Source: an uncultured bacterium
GTDB taxonomy: Bacteria > Patescibacteriota > Minisyncoccia > Phycocordibacterales > PALSA-1337
Length of the DNA: 10,078 bases
NCBI GenBank assembly: GCA_903870235.1
Contig: CAIQCA010000137.1
Coordinates: forward strand, 1 to 10,078
Reading direction: 5' to 3'
In this document: piece after piece, positions 1 to 6,683 of the stretch
How positions within the stretch are numbered: the stretch's first letter is position 1
Layout of the letters: each line of letters begins with the position of its first letter
Translations under genes and position numbers: made by a program
The notes under the pieces: model-generated
Told to the model about the DNA's origin: nothing
Seen by the model: only the letters and a program-made list of their open reading frames with translations
Databases searched by the model: none

Positions 1-2332
1 GTGTTTGCGCAACTATTGCAAATGATGGAAATGGCGTGGTGATATTGAAGAAGCGGATAACCAAAGGAATCTTCAGAGCTACAAAGAACAATAAGAACTC
101 AAATATAGCCAAGCCTAGGATCTGCCACTTCTCATTTTTATTCTGTACTCCACGGTAAACCCCTGGTGCCAAAGCAAAGAATATAAGCCCACATGCAACC
201 AGGCCGATAACCACCAAAGTATTTGACGTAGCCACTTTCAAATATGCCGGACTTAAAACAAATACTATAGCCAACGCTATAGATTCGAGAGTGGCGGACC
301 AAATCACCAAAGGAAGAACTAGAGACAAGAATGGCTTGCTGCTAGATGGCAGGATTTTTCCGGATGCCCTAACAGCCCAAAAACCAATCAACATCCCTGG
401 AATACCAACGGCAAAATAGTTTATAAAGGTGATGTTCAAAGGGGTCAATGGATATGAAAATCCCAAAATACTCAGAAGAACAAATAGGAACAGACCGATC
501 ATGCTCTGGTTTAGGAAAACTCCAGCAAAGATCTCAATATTCCTGATAAAATTATCGGCCATTTCCACACCACCAGGCAAATCAGAGAAGCTATTTTTCA
601 TAAGAATCACGCCAGCCAAGCTTCTGGCAGCTTGGACTCCATCGAACATAGCAATACCTAGATCAGACTTCTTTATAGCCAAGACATCGTTTGCGCCGTC
701 GCCAACCATGGCCGTAAAACCGTCTTTTTTGAGGGCTCCAACGATCTTCACTTTCTGTTCCGGCAAGACTCTGGCAAATATGGTATAAGCTTGAACCTTT
801 TCATCAAAATCTTTGGCGGACCAGCTTTCCATCTCGGCCCCAGTCACTACAAGATCGGCATTTTTTACACCAGCGGAAATCGCAACCACACGAACAGTAT
901 CAACGTTGTCTCCTGAAATAATCCTTATATGAACGCCACGTTTCTGAAAAAAGTCGATAGCCTCTTGTATACCTTCACGTAAGCCCGATTGGAAGACAAA
1001 AGCCGCAACAACTGATAGCTTTGTCTCTTTGAGGTGGCGCGGTATTTCTTGACCATTTTCAACCAGTGAATGGGCCACACATAAAATACGTTTACCGGCA
1101 TGAGAGTGCTCTTTTACAATAGCCGCCAACCATTCTCTATCTTTGATGTTGGTGACGTGAGACATGAAAGTATCTGGTGAACCAACAAAAACATTTTTGT
1201 TGCCGCTGGTATTCCCCTTCTTGGCATCTTTTTTATCACCCACTCTCACAGCACCATACTGTCTCCAAGATGAAAACGGTAGATGATCAACAATCTCCAG
1301 ATTTGAGCCTTCGCTTTTTGTATCTTTCGTACCAATCTTCAAAAATTCCTTAACCGCATTCATGGTTTGCGAAGAATCTCCAGACCCGAGCAGGTAAGCA
1401 CTCGATAAAGACTTGGCTTCGTCTTCTTTGATACCTTCCCTAACATACATATGTTCAACAACTAAGAAGTTTTCTGTAAGCGTACCGGTCTTGTCCATAC
1501 AAAGATTCTTTATGCGCCCCAATTTTTCTGTAGCATTGATCTCTTGAAAAAGAACATGCTTCTTCGAATAACTGGCAGCACCAAAGGCAAAGAGAAGCGT
1601 GGTGATCACAACAAGTCCCTGCGGTATTATCGTGCTAGCAAGAGCACCGATCTCCAGTACCACTTTTACTGTAGATTCATGGGTGATAATCCCTCTACCA
1701 ACAACAAACAAGATAATTACAAATAAAACATAACCGGCGTATTTTATAACTTTTTCTATGGCCAGCTGTATAGGGCTTGGTTGAGCCGAATATTTCTTGG
1801 TTTCTTCATTGAGTCGAGCCACTCTACTATCTCGAAAGGCAGTAATAACCTCAACCGAGCCAGTTCCTGTTGTTACGACACTTCCAGCAATCACAGATGC
1901 CCCTTTAGCCCTGTAAAGAGATTCTGATTCACCCGTAATCAGGGCTTCGCTGACCTCTAGGCCATTTGAAGAAAGGAGCGTTCCGTCACACGGAACCTGG
2001 TCACCGATTTTTAGTTTGAGACAATCCCCCTTCAAAACCTCCTCCGCCAAGATGTTCTCCTCGCTACCATCTTTATTTAAGCGAGTAACTCGAAGTGCCG
2101 TCAGCAACTGTAGTTTCTCAAGGGTGATGCGTGCACGCGTATCCTGAACCACGCCCAAAAGGATATTGAAAAAAGTAATAATCGCTAAAAATATAGCTGA
2201 TTCTCTGTTATCAAAAATGAAAAGCAATATGGCAACAGAAAAAATGATGCCATTTACAAAAAGAAAGACGTGTCGAAATATTATCGGACCAATATTTTGT
2301 AACGTACGCTTATAGGGTTCAAATTTTTGCAT
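1..2332 (-). CDS. P-type cation-transporting ATPase, CtpE-like (3' end cut by window edge)
   Basis: This is an ATP-driven cation pump of the inner membrane. The frame runs 777 codons from ATG 2332-2330 without a stop and leaves the window at the left edge; I scanned it triplet by triplet. The actuator loop has TGES at residues 133-136. A membrane helix before the phosphorylation site carries PQGL at 237-240. The phosphorylated aspartate is D280 in DKTGTLTE, and the hinge motif GDGAND lies at 544-549, followed by several hydrophobic C-terminal helices. PQGL in M4, the lack of a heavy-metal-binding N-terminal domain and a degenerate KGAPE motif (VGSPD) resemble mycobacterial CtpE, which is linked to calcium uptake. 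The ion here is not proven. CtpE-type pumps are about 800 residues, so little is missing. The start is 26 bases after the encoded CCA of the tRNA gene. There is no Shine-Dalgarno, so co-transcription with the tRNA is likely. Confidence 0.93.
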   Translation of the reverse strand, partial: MQKFEPYKRTLQNIGPIIFRHVFLFVNGIIFSVAILLFIFDNRESAIFLAIITFFNILLGVVQDTRARITLEKLQLLTALRVTRLNKDGSEENILAEEVLKGDCLKLKIGDQVPCDGTLLSSNGLEVSEALITGESESLYRAKGASVIAGSVVTTGTGSVEVITAFRDSRVARLNEETKKYSAQPSPIQLAIEKVIKYAGYVLFVIILFVVGRGIITHESTVKVVLEIGALASTIIPQGLVVITTLLFAFGAASYSKKHVLFQEINATEKLGRIKNLCMDKTGTLTENFLVVEHMYVREGIKEDEAKSLSSAYLLGSGDSSQTMNAVKEFLKIGTKDTKSEGSNLEIVDHLPFSSWRQYGAVRVGDKKDAKKGNTSGNKNVFVGSPDTFMSHVTNIKDREWLAAIVKEHSHAGKRILCVAHSLVENGQEIPRHLKETKLSVVAAFVFQSGLREGIQEAIDFFQKRGVHIRIISGDNVDTVRVVAISAGVKNADLVVTGAEMESWSAKDFDEKVQAYTIFARVLPEQKVKIVGALKKDGFTAMVGDGANDVLAIKKSDLGIAMFDGVQAARSLAGVILMKNSFSDLPGGVEMADNFIRNIEIFAGVFLNQSMIGLFLFVLLSILGFSYPLTPLNITFINYFAVGIPGMLIGFWAVRASGKILPSSSKPFLSLVLPLVIWSATLESIALAIVFVLSPAYLKVATSNTLVVIGLVACGLIFFALAPGVYRGVQNKNEKWQILGLAIFEFLLFFVALKIPLVIRFFNITTPFPSFAIVAQT

Positions 2333-2346
2333 GATTCAAAGAATCA
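2332..2346. repeat. Inverted repeat touching the ATPase start codon
   Basis: TGATTC and GAATCA are perfect 6-bp arms around an AAA spacer. One arm includes the first base of the ATPase ATG. In RNA this would be a small hairpin between the tRNA 3' end and the ATPase coding region. It has no T-tract, so it is not a terminator. It could be a processing or translation element, or chance. Confidence 0.4.
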
Positions 2347-2358
2347 AAAGACTTTACC

Positions 2359-2433
2359 TGGTGCCCCCGCGAGGAATCGAACCTCGATTGCAAGATCCGC
2401 AATCTTGCGTCCTATCCATTAAACGACGAGGGC
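2359..2433 (-). tRNA. tRNA-Arg, anticodon GCG, CCA encoded
   Basis: The minus strand folds into a full cloverleaf. The acceptor stem is GCCCTCG with CGGGGGC (one G-U pair). The D arm has GG followed by A20, an arginine identity base. The anticodon stem is CAAGA/TCTTG with loop TTGCGGA. The variable loop has 4 nt, and the T arm is CGAGG/CCTCG with loop TTCGATT. The discriminator is A and CCA is encoded (2361-2359). The anticodon GCG lies at 2400-2398 and reads CGC and possibly CGU. C35 and G36 fit arginine. Most bacteria read this codon pair with an ACG anticodon edited to inosine, so GCG is unusual. The gene lies between rpsT and the ATPase gene on the same strand. Confidence 0.96.
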
Positions 2434-2463
2434 GTCGAGATACTAACGAGAATACATTAACAC

Positions 2464-2498
2464 AAAAAAGGCTTGGTTGAAATTAACCGAGCTTTTTT
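2464..2498 (-). terminator. Rho-independent terminator of rpsT, possibly bidirectional
   Basis: On the minus strand GCTCGGTT and AACCAAGC form an 8-bp stem with one C-A mismatch and a 6-nt loop, followed by C and six T. The upstream arm overlaps the last rpsT codons and its stop. Read on the plus strand the mismatch becomes a G-U pair and a T6 tract follows too, but no plus-strand gene ends here. Confidence 0.7.
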
Positions 2499-2746
2499 AG
2501 GGCGGCCATGGCACGTGACTTGAGACGTGCTGCGGCATTGGCCTTGATGTAACCGCTCTTGGCGGACTTGTCGAGAGACTTATAGACGAGAGGGATAAGC
2601 TTGGCAGCAACGGCCTTTTCCTTGGCGGCAACAGCTGTACGGAAAGCACGGAGCTCCTTGTCTACCTGATTCTTGTGACGGAGATTGAAAACACGCTTAT
2701 GTTTCCCTGCACGAATGGCCTTTTTGGCTGAAGATGTAATTGGCAT
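2483..2746 (-). CDS. rpsT: Small ribosomal subunit protein S20 (bS20)
   Basis: S20 is a primary binding protein of 16S rRNA in the 30S subunit. The product is 87 residues, very basic and helical, starting MPITSSAKKAIRAGKHKRV, the typical S20 N-terminus. It ends in the usual alanine and lysine rich helix (AAARLKSRAMAALKKLG). The frame can extend upstream to a GTG at 2776, but those ten residues do not fit the family, so ATG 2746 is chosen. There is no Shine-Dalgarno before it. It lies 79 bases downstream of the HD-domain gene, and its terminator overlaps the stop codon. Confidence 0.96.
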   Translation of the reverse strand: MPITSSAKKAIRAGKHKRVFNLRHKNQVDKELRAFRTAVAAKEKAVAAKLIPLVYKSLDKSAKSGYIKANAAARLKSRAMAALKKLG

Positions 2747-2766
2747 ATGTTTATTTGGTGTTGGTA

Positions 2767-2795
2767 AAGTTATCACGCCTAGCGTAAAAAGTAAA
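2767..2795 (-). promoter_or_regulatory. Possible rpsT promoter
   Basis: A weak candidate: TTTACT as -35 (2795-2790), with either TAACTT (17-bp spacer) or GATAAC (15-bp spacer) as -10. The start site would fall about 15 bases before the rpsT ATG. Neither hexamer is close to consensus, so read-through from the HD gene could also supply rpsT. Confidence 0.25.
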
Positions 2796-2796
2796 G

Positions 2797-2814
2797 AGCG
2801 TGGCGAAGCGTGGC
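2797..2814. repeat. Tandem 8-mers AGCGTGGC with 10-bp period upstream of rpsT
   Basis: AGCGTGGC occurs at 2797-2804 and 2807-2814, one helical turn apart. A partial copy (AGCGT) lies at 2781-2785 and the inverted core CACGC at 2774-2778. The cluster sits just upstream of the candidate rpsT promoter and could be a protein-binding site, but the repeats are short. Confidence 0.4.
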
Positions 2815-2825
2815 TATAATTACAG

Positions 2826-3485
2826 CTAAGATGTTGGTTTTATGATGTCAGACTCGATCAATTCATTTTTTAATTGATCGAGAAACTTCCTCAAAAATTC
2901 TGTTCTGGATTTAGCCATCTTTTTTGCCAAGTCTGTATGCATGGTTTTTTCTACCACAAGCAATCTCCTATAAAACAGGTCTATTCCGGACTTAAATTGC
3001 TGATGTCCATTATCACAAAAGGGATCACCCGGATCGTAAAGTGGTCTATTCATCTGGCCGCAAGAGGAGAAGGTCCTCATGGTCGAAATGGCTCCAGTGG
3101 CTTCGAGACGATCGGCGTCCTGAAGAACTTTTGATTCCAAAAGCGTGGGAACTATTCCCTTCGAGAATGAACACTGCTTTATACAGATTTCTACGTCTTT
3201 GATCTTCTCTTTTGGATAATCTTCCAAGCCATCGAGGATTTCCGCAGCGACTTTTGCGCTTTCATCGGATTCTCCTTTGCTCTGCGGAGAATTTTTAGGA
3301 TAAACAACGGTGTCATGGAAAAGTGCCGAAGGAATAATGACATCTAGGTCTGCATCAACACTTTTTCCAATCTTTACTGCAAGATTCAAGACTCTTTTAA
3401 TATGCTGAAAATCATGTGAAGGATCGTTTTTTGTCTGTCTTTCTTCAGCTAGCTTTATGAGTTTTGATTTGAGAGATTCTGTCAT
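2826..3485 (-). CDS. HD-domain phosphohydrolase (YpgQ/YedJ-like)
   Basis: This is a 219-residue soluble protein of the HD metal-dependent phosphohydrolase superfamily. Visible landmarks are SHDFQHIKRV with H24 and H28, the HD pair H57-D58 in ALFHD, and QDADRLEATGAI at 122-132, which matches the DADRLDA signature of YpgQ/YedJ-type proteins. YpgQ is known as a nucleotide pyrophosphohydrolase; the substrate here cannot be read from the sequence. Numbering uses ATG 3485. An in-frame GTG at 3503 would add six residues (MLCLIP), and neither start has a Shine-Dalgarno. The upstream hypothetical gene ends 25 bases before (7 for the GTG), so the two probably form an operon. Confidence 0.85.
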   Translation of the reverse strand: MTESLKSKLIKLAEERQTKNDPSHDFQHIKRVLNLAVKIGKSVDADLDVIIPSALFHDTVVYPKNSPQSKGESDESAKVAAEILDGLEDYPKEKIKDVEICIKQCSFSKGIVPTLLESKVLQDADRLEATGAISTMRTFSSCGQMNRPLYDPGDPFCDNGHQQFKSGIDLFYRRLLVVEKTMHTDLAKKMAKSRTEFLRKFLDQLKNELIESDIIKPTS

Positions 3486-3510
3486 GGGAATTAAGCATAG
3501 CACAAACTAT

Positions 3511-4044
3511 TTATGAATTAACAAAATCCTCAACTGCTTTTTGGAAACTAGGCAAATCAGACTTATGAATAATCTCACCAATCAGATATGGTGCTTGCTC
3601 CAAAATTAGCCTGTAGCTCTTTTTCAAATATTCAATCTCTTCTTTATAATGAGCTTTCGAGAGGCGCATAGGAAAAAATATATTCAAAAACCCCAGCAAC
3701 TCCTTCTGTTCTTCTGAACTCAAAAGAGCATCATCACCATCTACATAAGCATCAACTGCCGTCTCTGGAAAACCCATCAATTGACCGAGGCGTTTGTGAT
3801 CTAGTTGGGGAGAATTAAACTTATCCGCTGTTTCTTGGGCCAATTGAATATCTTTTGAAACAAAATAATGGGCTAAATGATTTCTGATTTCACTTTCAAC
3901 AACGGCAAATCCCATGCGGCGCAATTCGTCTTTCACGCCAAGGGCCTCCTCGACATCTATTTGAACAGTAAATTCAGCAACTGGTCTCAAACCATTGATA
4001 AGTTGAAGCATTTCTGCTTGTGACTTAACTGGCAGTGATTTCAT
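3511..4044 (-). CDS. Conserved-looking hypothetical protein with GFPETAVDAY motif
   Basis: The product is a 177-residue soluble protein with no signal peptide or membrane segment. I do not recognise a named family. It starts with an acidic/hydrophobic alpha-beta-like region (AEFTVQIDVEEALGVKDELRRMGFAVVESE). The segment DHKRLGQLMGFPETAVDAYV at about 82-101 resembles a motif I associate with uncharacterised proteins of candidate-phyla bacteria. The C-terminal part is helical (LSKAHYKEEIEYLKKSYRL). No catalytic motif is evident. ATG 4044 has no Shine-Dalgarno. It is the first gene of the pair with the HD phosphohydrolase. Confidence 0.8.
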   Translation of the reverse strand: MKSLPVKSQAEMLQLINGLRPVAEFTVQIDVEEALGVKDELRRMGFAVVESEIRNHLAHYFVSKDIQLAQETADKFNSPQLDHKRLGQLMGFPETAVDAYVDGDDALLSSEEQKELLGFLNIFFPMRLSKAHYKEEIEYLKKSYRLILEQAPYLIGEIIHKSDLPSFQKAVEDFVNS

Positions 4045-4118
4045 AAATGAAAGTGTCTCAAACCTATGTGTTGATTGGTGAGTGTTGGTATCTTATCCAT
4101 AATTAAACCAAGTATAAC

Positions 4119-4149
4119 AAAAAATGGCCCCCAGGAAAGTCGGGGGCCA
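4119..4149 (-). terminator. Strong rho-independent terminator of the DHODH-like gene
   Basis: On the minus strand the hairpin TGGCCCCC / GGGGGCCA (8 bp, no mismatch) encloses a 9-nt loop and is followed directly by six T. It starts 8 bases after the DHODH-like stop codon and isolates that gene from the 4044 gene downstream. Confidence 0.92.
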
Positions 4150-4157
4150 CGCAGGGT

Positions 4158-5078
4158 TCAGTGGAAAGTAGAAACAGAAGCCAGATCTCGCATAACAATC
4201 TCTGTTGGCTTGCATGGATTCGTGAACAAAGTCCATGGCTGTTTCCAGAATGGATAACTTGGCAAGTGAATGGCACCGAAGCTAGCTGCTTCCGCACCAA
4301 GGTTTTTCACCTTGAGTAAATCGCCAAATTCCGTGATGCTTGGAGCAATAACTGGTAATGAGCCGTCGTCAGCAAGGATCTTCACCGCTCGCCAATTACA
4401 CTCTTGGGCTGGTTTGCCAGAAACTCCGCCACCACATCCACCAACTCTCTGTTGAAGTCTATGTAGTGGACTTGTCTTGCCGGAGAAGGCAATATCCCAT
4501 GGCACACTATTCAGAGCAATCGCTTCGGCAAGACCCTTGAGTCTCTGTGCGATTGCAAGATAGTTTTGGGCCACCGAGACCTTGATGATTACAGGGTGAC
4601 GCGAAGCCTCAACTACACGCGTTACAAGAGCGATAGTTTGATCCAGTGTTGGTAATGAGTGGCCGGTATTCATACATCCCAGATCAAGCTCGACAGCGAC
4701 AAAGTCGTAGTCATTGAGCTTGTGAGCCATTTTTACCATTTCATTACCTGTGCCTTGGATAGAGGCAATTAACTGGATTTTCTTCAAATCGGCTTTCGAG
4801 CCAATCTTCCGGCAAAACCAATTGAACCCGGGATTCCTGAGGCCAAACATGTTGTCTGAACCACCAGGCAAAAGTCGAATGGATTCCCCTGGCTTCCACC
4901 AGCGGAAATACCCGTCGAGTGGATCCCAGGTCACAGTCTTACAAACGATGGTAAACAACTCTCGTTTAATAAGACCGGCGGCGATGAGTGGCCATTCCCA
5001 TGGATACCCTTCCCCATAAGCCAGTGCGCCACTAGGGATCATGTACGCAAAACTGTGCCCATTTGAGAAACGAATCAT
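4158..5078 (-). CDS. Dihydroorotate dehydrogenase-like flavoprotein (class 1 fold)
   Basis: The product is a 306-residue soluble TIM-barrel FMN enzyme related to class 1 dihydroorotate dehydrogenases, which oxidise dihydroorotate to orotate in pyrimidine synthesis. The active-site set can be traced: K47 (CKTVT), N76 in a NMFGLRNPG loop, C135 and N137 in ELDLGCMNTG (family form ELNLSCPN), K166 in VIIKVSV and N190 in LNSVPW. The glycine-rich phosphate loop is GGCGGGVSGK at 213-222, and ASFGAIHL near the end completes the flavin site. The unusual motif spellings make the physiological substrate uncertain, so no pyrD symbol is given. ATG 5078 is fixed by the Shine-Dalgarno in front; the longer GTG at 5087 lies inside that site. 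The gene is monocistronic and looks richer in GC than its neighbours. Confidence 0.85.
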   Translation of the reverse strand: MIRFSNGHSFAYMIPSGALAYGEGYPWEWPLIAAGLIKRELFTIVCKTVTWDPLDGYFRWWKPGESIRLLPGGSDNMFGLRNPGFNWFCRKIGSKADLKKIQLIASIQGTGNEMVKMAHKLNDYDFVAVELDLGCMNTGHSLPTLDQTIALVTRVVEASRHPVIIKVSVAQNYLAIAQRLKGLAEAIALNSVPWDIAFSGKTSPLHRLQQRVGGCGGGVSGKPAQECNWRAVKILADDGSLPVIAPSITEFGDLLKVKNLGAEAASFGAIHLPSYPFWKQPWTLFTNPCKPTEIVMRDLASVSTFH

Positions 5079-5083
5079 TGTTA

Positions 5084-5092
5084 CCACCTCCT
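5084..5092 (-). promoter_or_regulatory. Near-perfect Shine-Dalgarno of the DHODH-like gene
   Basis: AGGAGGTGG lies just upstream of ATG 5078 and can pair over most of the anti-Shine-Dalgarno. It decides the start codon and stands out because most other genes in the window have no such site. Confidence 0.9.
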
Positions 5093-5130
5093 AATATGTT
5101 ATTTATACATTCAATTTCTGATTCAACATT

Positions 5131-5136
5131 ATTATA
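5131..5136 (-). promoter_or_regulatory. -10 box of the DHODH-like gene
   Basis: A perfect TATAAT on the minus strand, 52 bases before ATG 5078, would give a leader of about 45 nt that carries the Shine-Dalgarno. No good -35 is seen at 16-18 bp. Confidence 0.5.
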
Positions 5137-5163
5137 TAAAGACAACTAAATCAATACCGTCTC

Positions 5164-5192
5164 TTGCCTCATAGGCGCCACTAACCTATTAT
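5164..5192 (+). promoter_or_regulatory. ruvA promoter, predicted leaderless
   Basis: TTGCCT (5164-5169) and TATTAT (5187-5192) are separated by exactly 17 bp. The -10 box ends six bases before ATG 5199, so transcription should start at or next to the A of the ATG. An inverted repeat ATAGG/CCTAT (5171-5175 and 5185-5189) sits across the spacer. Confidence 0.65.
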
Positions 5193-5198
5193 GTAGTC

Positions 5199-5786
5199 AT
5201 GATATCCCTACTAAAAGGAAACTTACTGGAGATCTCCAATAGGTCTATAGTGATCGATGTAAATGGTGTTGGCTACAAAGTAGCCATGACTGACGATTCT
5301 CTACATAATCTCAAAATTGGTTCGGAAATAACGATCTGGACACACTTGGCTGTGCGTGAAAATTCTCAAGACCTTTATGGATTTACTTCAAAAAACGACC
5401 GGGACTTCTTTGAACTGCTTATAACAGTTTCTGGAATAGGTCCAAAGACGGCTCTAAATATTTTGACGTTAGTATCTAGCGAAACTCTGGCCAGTGCTAT
5501 CCGTGATGGCTCCACAGCACACCTAGTTAAGGTTTCTGGTATCGGTAGAAAGACTGCGGAGAAAATTGTCCTTGAACTCAAGGAAAAAATCGGTGGTTTT
5601 GTCGGTGGCGAAGATACTACAGAAGGCATGTCCAGCGATGCTGATGCTATAGAAGCCCTGAAATCTCTTGGTTATGAAGCCGGTGATGCGAGAGAAGCAA
5701 TCAAAAAAATATTAACCGGTAAAGATGGTAAAAAACTTACAGATACCGGCGCCAAAGTGAAAGCTGCTCTAAAGATTTTGGGTTAA
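5199..5786 (+). CDS. ruvA: Holliday junction branch migration protein RuvA
   Basis: RuvA binds four-way DNA junctions as a tetramer and loads the RuvB motor for branch migration in recombinational repair. The 195-residue length is typical. The N-terminal OB-fold starts MISLLKGNLLEI and includes the VNGVGYKV and LAVRENSQDLYGF segments. Two helix-hairpin-helix motifs follow: VSGIGPKTALNIL and VSGIGRKTAEKIVLELK. The C-terminal RuvB-binding three-helix domain (SDADAIEALKSLGYEAGDAREAIKKIL) comes after a flexible acidic linker. No Shine-Dalgarno precedes ATG 5199, but a promoter sits right against it. ruvB and ruvC are not adjacent in this window. The gene is followed by its own terminator. Confidence 0.98.
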   Translation: MISLLKGNLLEISNRSIVIDVNGVGYKVAMTDDSLHNLKIGSEITIWTHLAVRENSQDLYGFTSKNDRDFFELLITVSGIGPKTALNILTLVSSETLASAIRDGSTAHLVKVSGIGRKTAEKIVLELKEKIGGFVGGEDTTEGMSSDADAIEALKSLGYEAGDAREAIKKILTGKDGKKLTDTGAKVKAALKILG

Positions 5787-5804
5787 TTTTTAAATTTTGC
5801 GCTC

Positions 5805-5826
5805 ACCGGCTTTAGCCGGTTTTTTA
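5805..5826 (+). terminator. Rho-independent terminator of ruvA
   Basis: ACCGGC-TTTA-GCCGGT forms a perfect 6-bp stem with a tetraloop, with a T-tract directly after, starting 18 bases past the ruvA stop. Confidence 0.88.
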
Positions 5827-5832
5827 TTAAAT

Positions 5833-5861
5833 AAAAAAACACCCCACGACTCCGCGAGGTG
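5833..5861 (-). terminator. Rho-independent terminator of the two-TM hypothetical gene
   Basis: On the minus strand arms 5861-5853 and 5848-5840 pair over about nine positions around a tetraloop, followed by seven T (5839-5833). Two pairs are G-U wobbles only in the minus-strand RNA, which marks the direction. It lies back to back with the ruvA terminator. Confidence 0.8.
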
Positions 5862-5901
5862 CTCCACAAACTTTGCTGTACAACGATCCAGTTACCGTTG
5901 G

Positions 5902-6678
5902 CTATTGTGTGGAAGGCCCAACTGCCGCCGTGGCCGCTTGTTTCTGCTTCCGTCCCTGACTGGCAATAAGTTTTTGGTAAATGCTGTTGAAGTCAGTGTT
6001 GGGCGGCACAATCTGGAAGATAACCAGGATGGCGATTTTTTCCTTGAGTATCCTCTTGGAATAAACCGTATCTTGCCCAGCAGCCTCGTTACTCTTGATC
6101 TCCATGACCTGATCGGTCAAAGCATTGAAGCATTTGGCTTTGACATGCACCGGCACCACCCGAGCATTTGTTTCTTCGCCGTTGCCAATCAACACAAATA
6201 TCTCGTTGAGAGATCCAACCATTTCTTGAATGGTTTGGACATCAAACCGAAATTGGGCAGTCGTCCAGTGGACTTGAACCCACGCATCGATGCATTCGTT
6301 GGCCAAGCGCCAGATCCCTGGCACCAAAGCCAATGGTACAAGCGCTAGTAGAACATACACAAGGGCTATGATTGACGAACCGGCGGTGTTTTCCTCTTGG
6401 AGCACTTGGATCCACGGAAGAACTTTCCAAAAGAAAGTGGAGCTCACCGCCGTCACATAACCATACCCCGCAAATACGGCCACCAAAAACCTGATATGGA
6501 AAAACTTCTCCACCCGACTACACACAAGCGCGTATTCCTCATCCGGATGCCGCGAGTCGAGTCCATAACCCTTCGCAGCAAACGCTTTGAGGAGCCACCA
6601 TAAACCCGACGTCTCTTTGAGCGTTTTGTAGAAGTTCTGCTGAAACTTCAGGTCCCTAGCATCCTTAGATATATACAT
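5902..6678 (-). CDS. Hypothetical protein with two transmembrane segments
   Basis: I do not recognise this 258-residue protein. An N-terminal region of about 60 residues, rich in charged and aromatic residues, is followed by two hydrophobic stretches at about 62-84 and 102-124, joined by a short loop (VLPWIQVLQEENTAG). This suggests a helical hairpin in the inner membrane. The rest (125-258) looks cytosolic and partly helical, and ends in a low-complexity tail (QGRKQKQAATAAVGPSTQ). No catalytic motif is seen. ATG 6678 is supported by GGAG five bases upstream. The gene has its own terminator, is monocistronic and looks GC-richer than ruvA and the Mur ligase beside it. These traits are shared with the DHODH-like gene. 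Confidence 0.8.
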   Translation of the reverse strand: MYISKDARDLKFQQNFYKTLKETSGLWWLLKAFAAKGYGLDSRHPDEEYALVCSRVEKFFHIRFLVAVFAGYGYVTAVSSTFFWKVLPWIQVLQEENTAGSSIIALVYVLLALVPLALVPGIWRLANECIDAWVQVHWTTAQFRFDVQTIQEMVGSLNEIFVLIGNGEETNARVVPVHVKAKCFNALTDQVMEIKSNEAAGQDTVYSKRILKEKIAILVIFQIVPPNTDFNSIYQKLIASQGRKQKQAATAAVGPSTQ

Positions 6679-6683
6679 ATTAT

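Noticed and set aside
429..1726. Plus-strand open frames of 60-119 codons inside the ATPase gene
   Set aside because: They are antisense to an intact 777-codon frame with all P-type ATPase motifs, and their translations resemble no family.
2747..2776. Longer rpsT start at GTG 2776
   Set aside because: It adds ten residues (MITLPTPNKH) absent from S20 proteins, while ATG 2746 gives the normal N-terminus.
5110..5138. Alternative ruvA promoter TTCAAT-17-TATATA
   Set aside because: It would give a leader of about 55 nt without a Shine-Dalgarno. The TTCAAT/TATATA match is weaker, and it overlaps the minus-strand TATAAT of the DHODH-like gene.
5797..6348. 183-codon plus-strand frame opposite the two-TM gene
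   Set aside because: It begins in the ruvA terminator region and lies antisense to a gene with Shine-Dalgarno, TM hairpin and terminator. Its length follows from the higher GC of this stretch.
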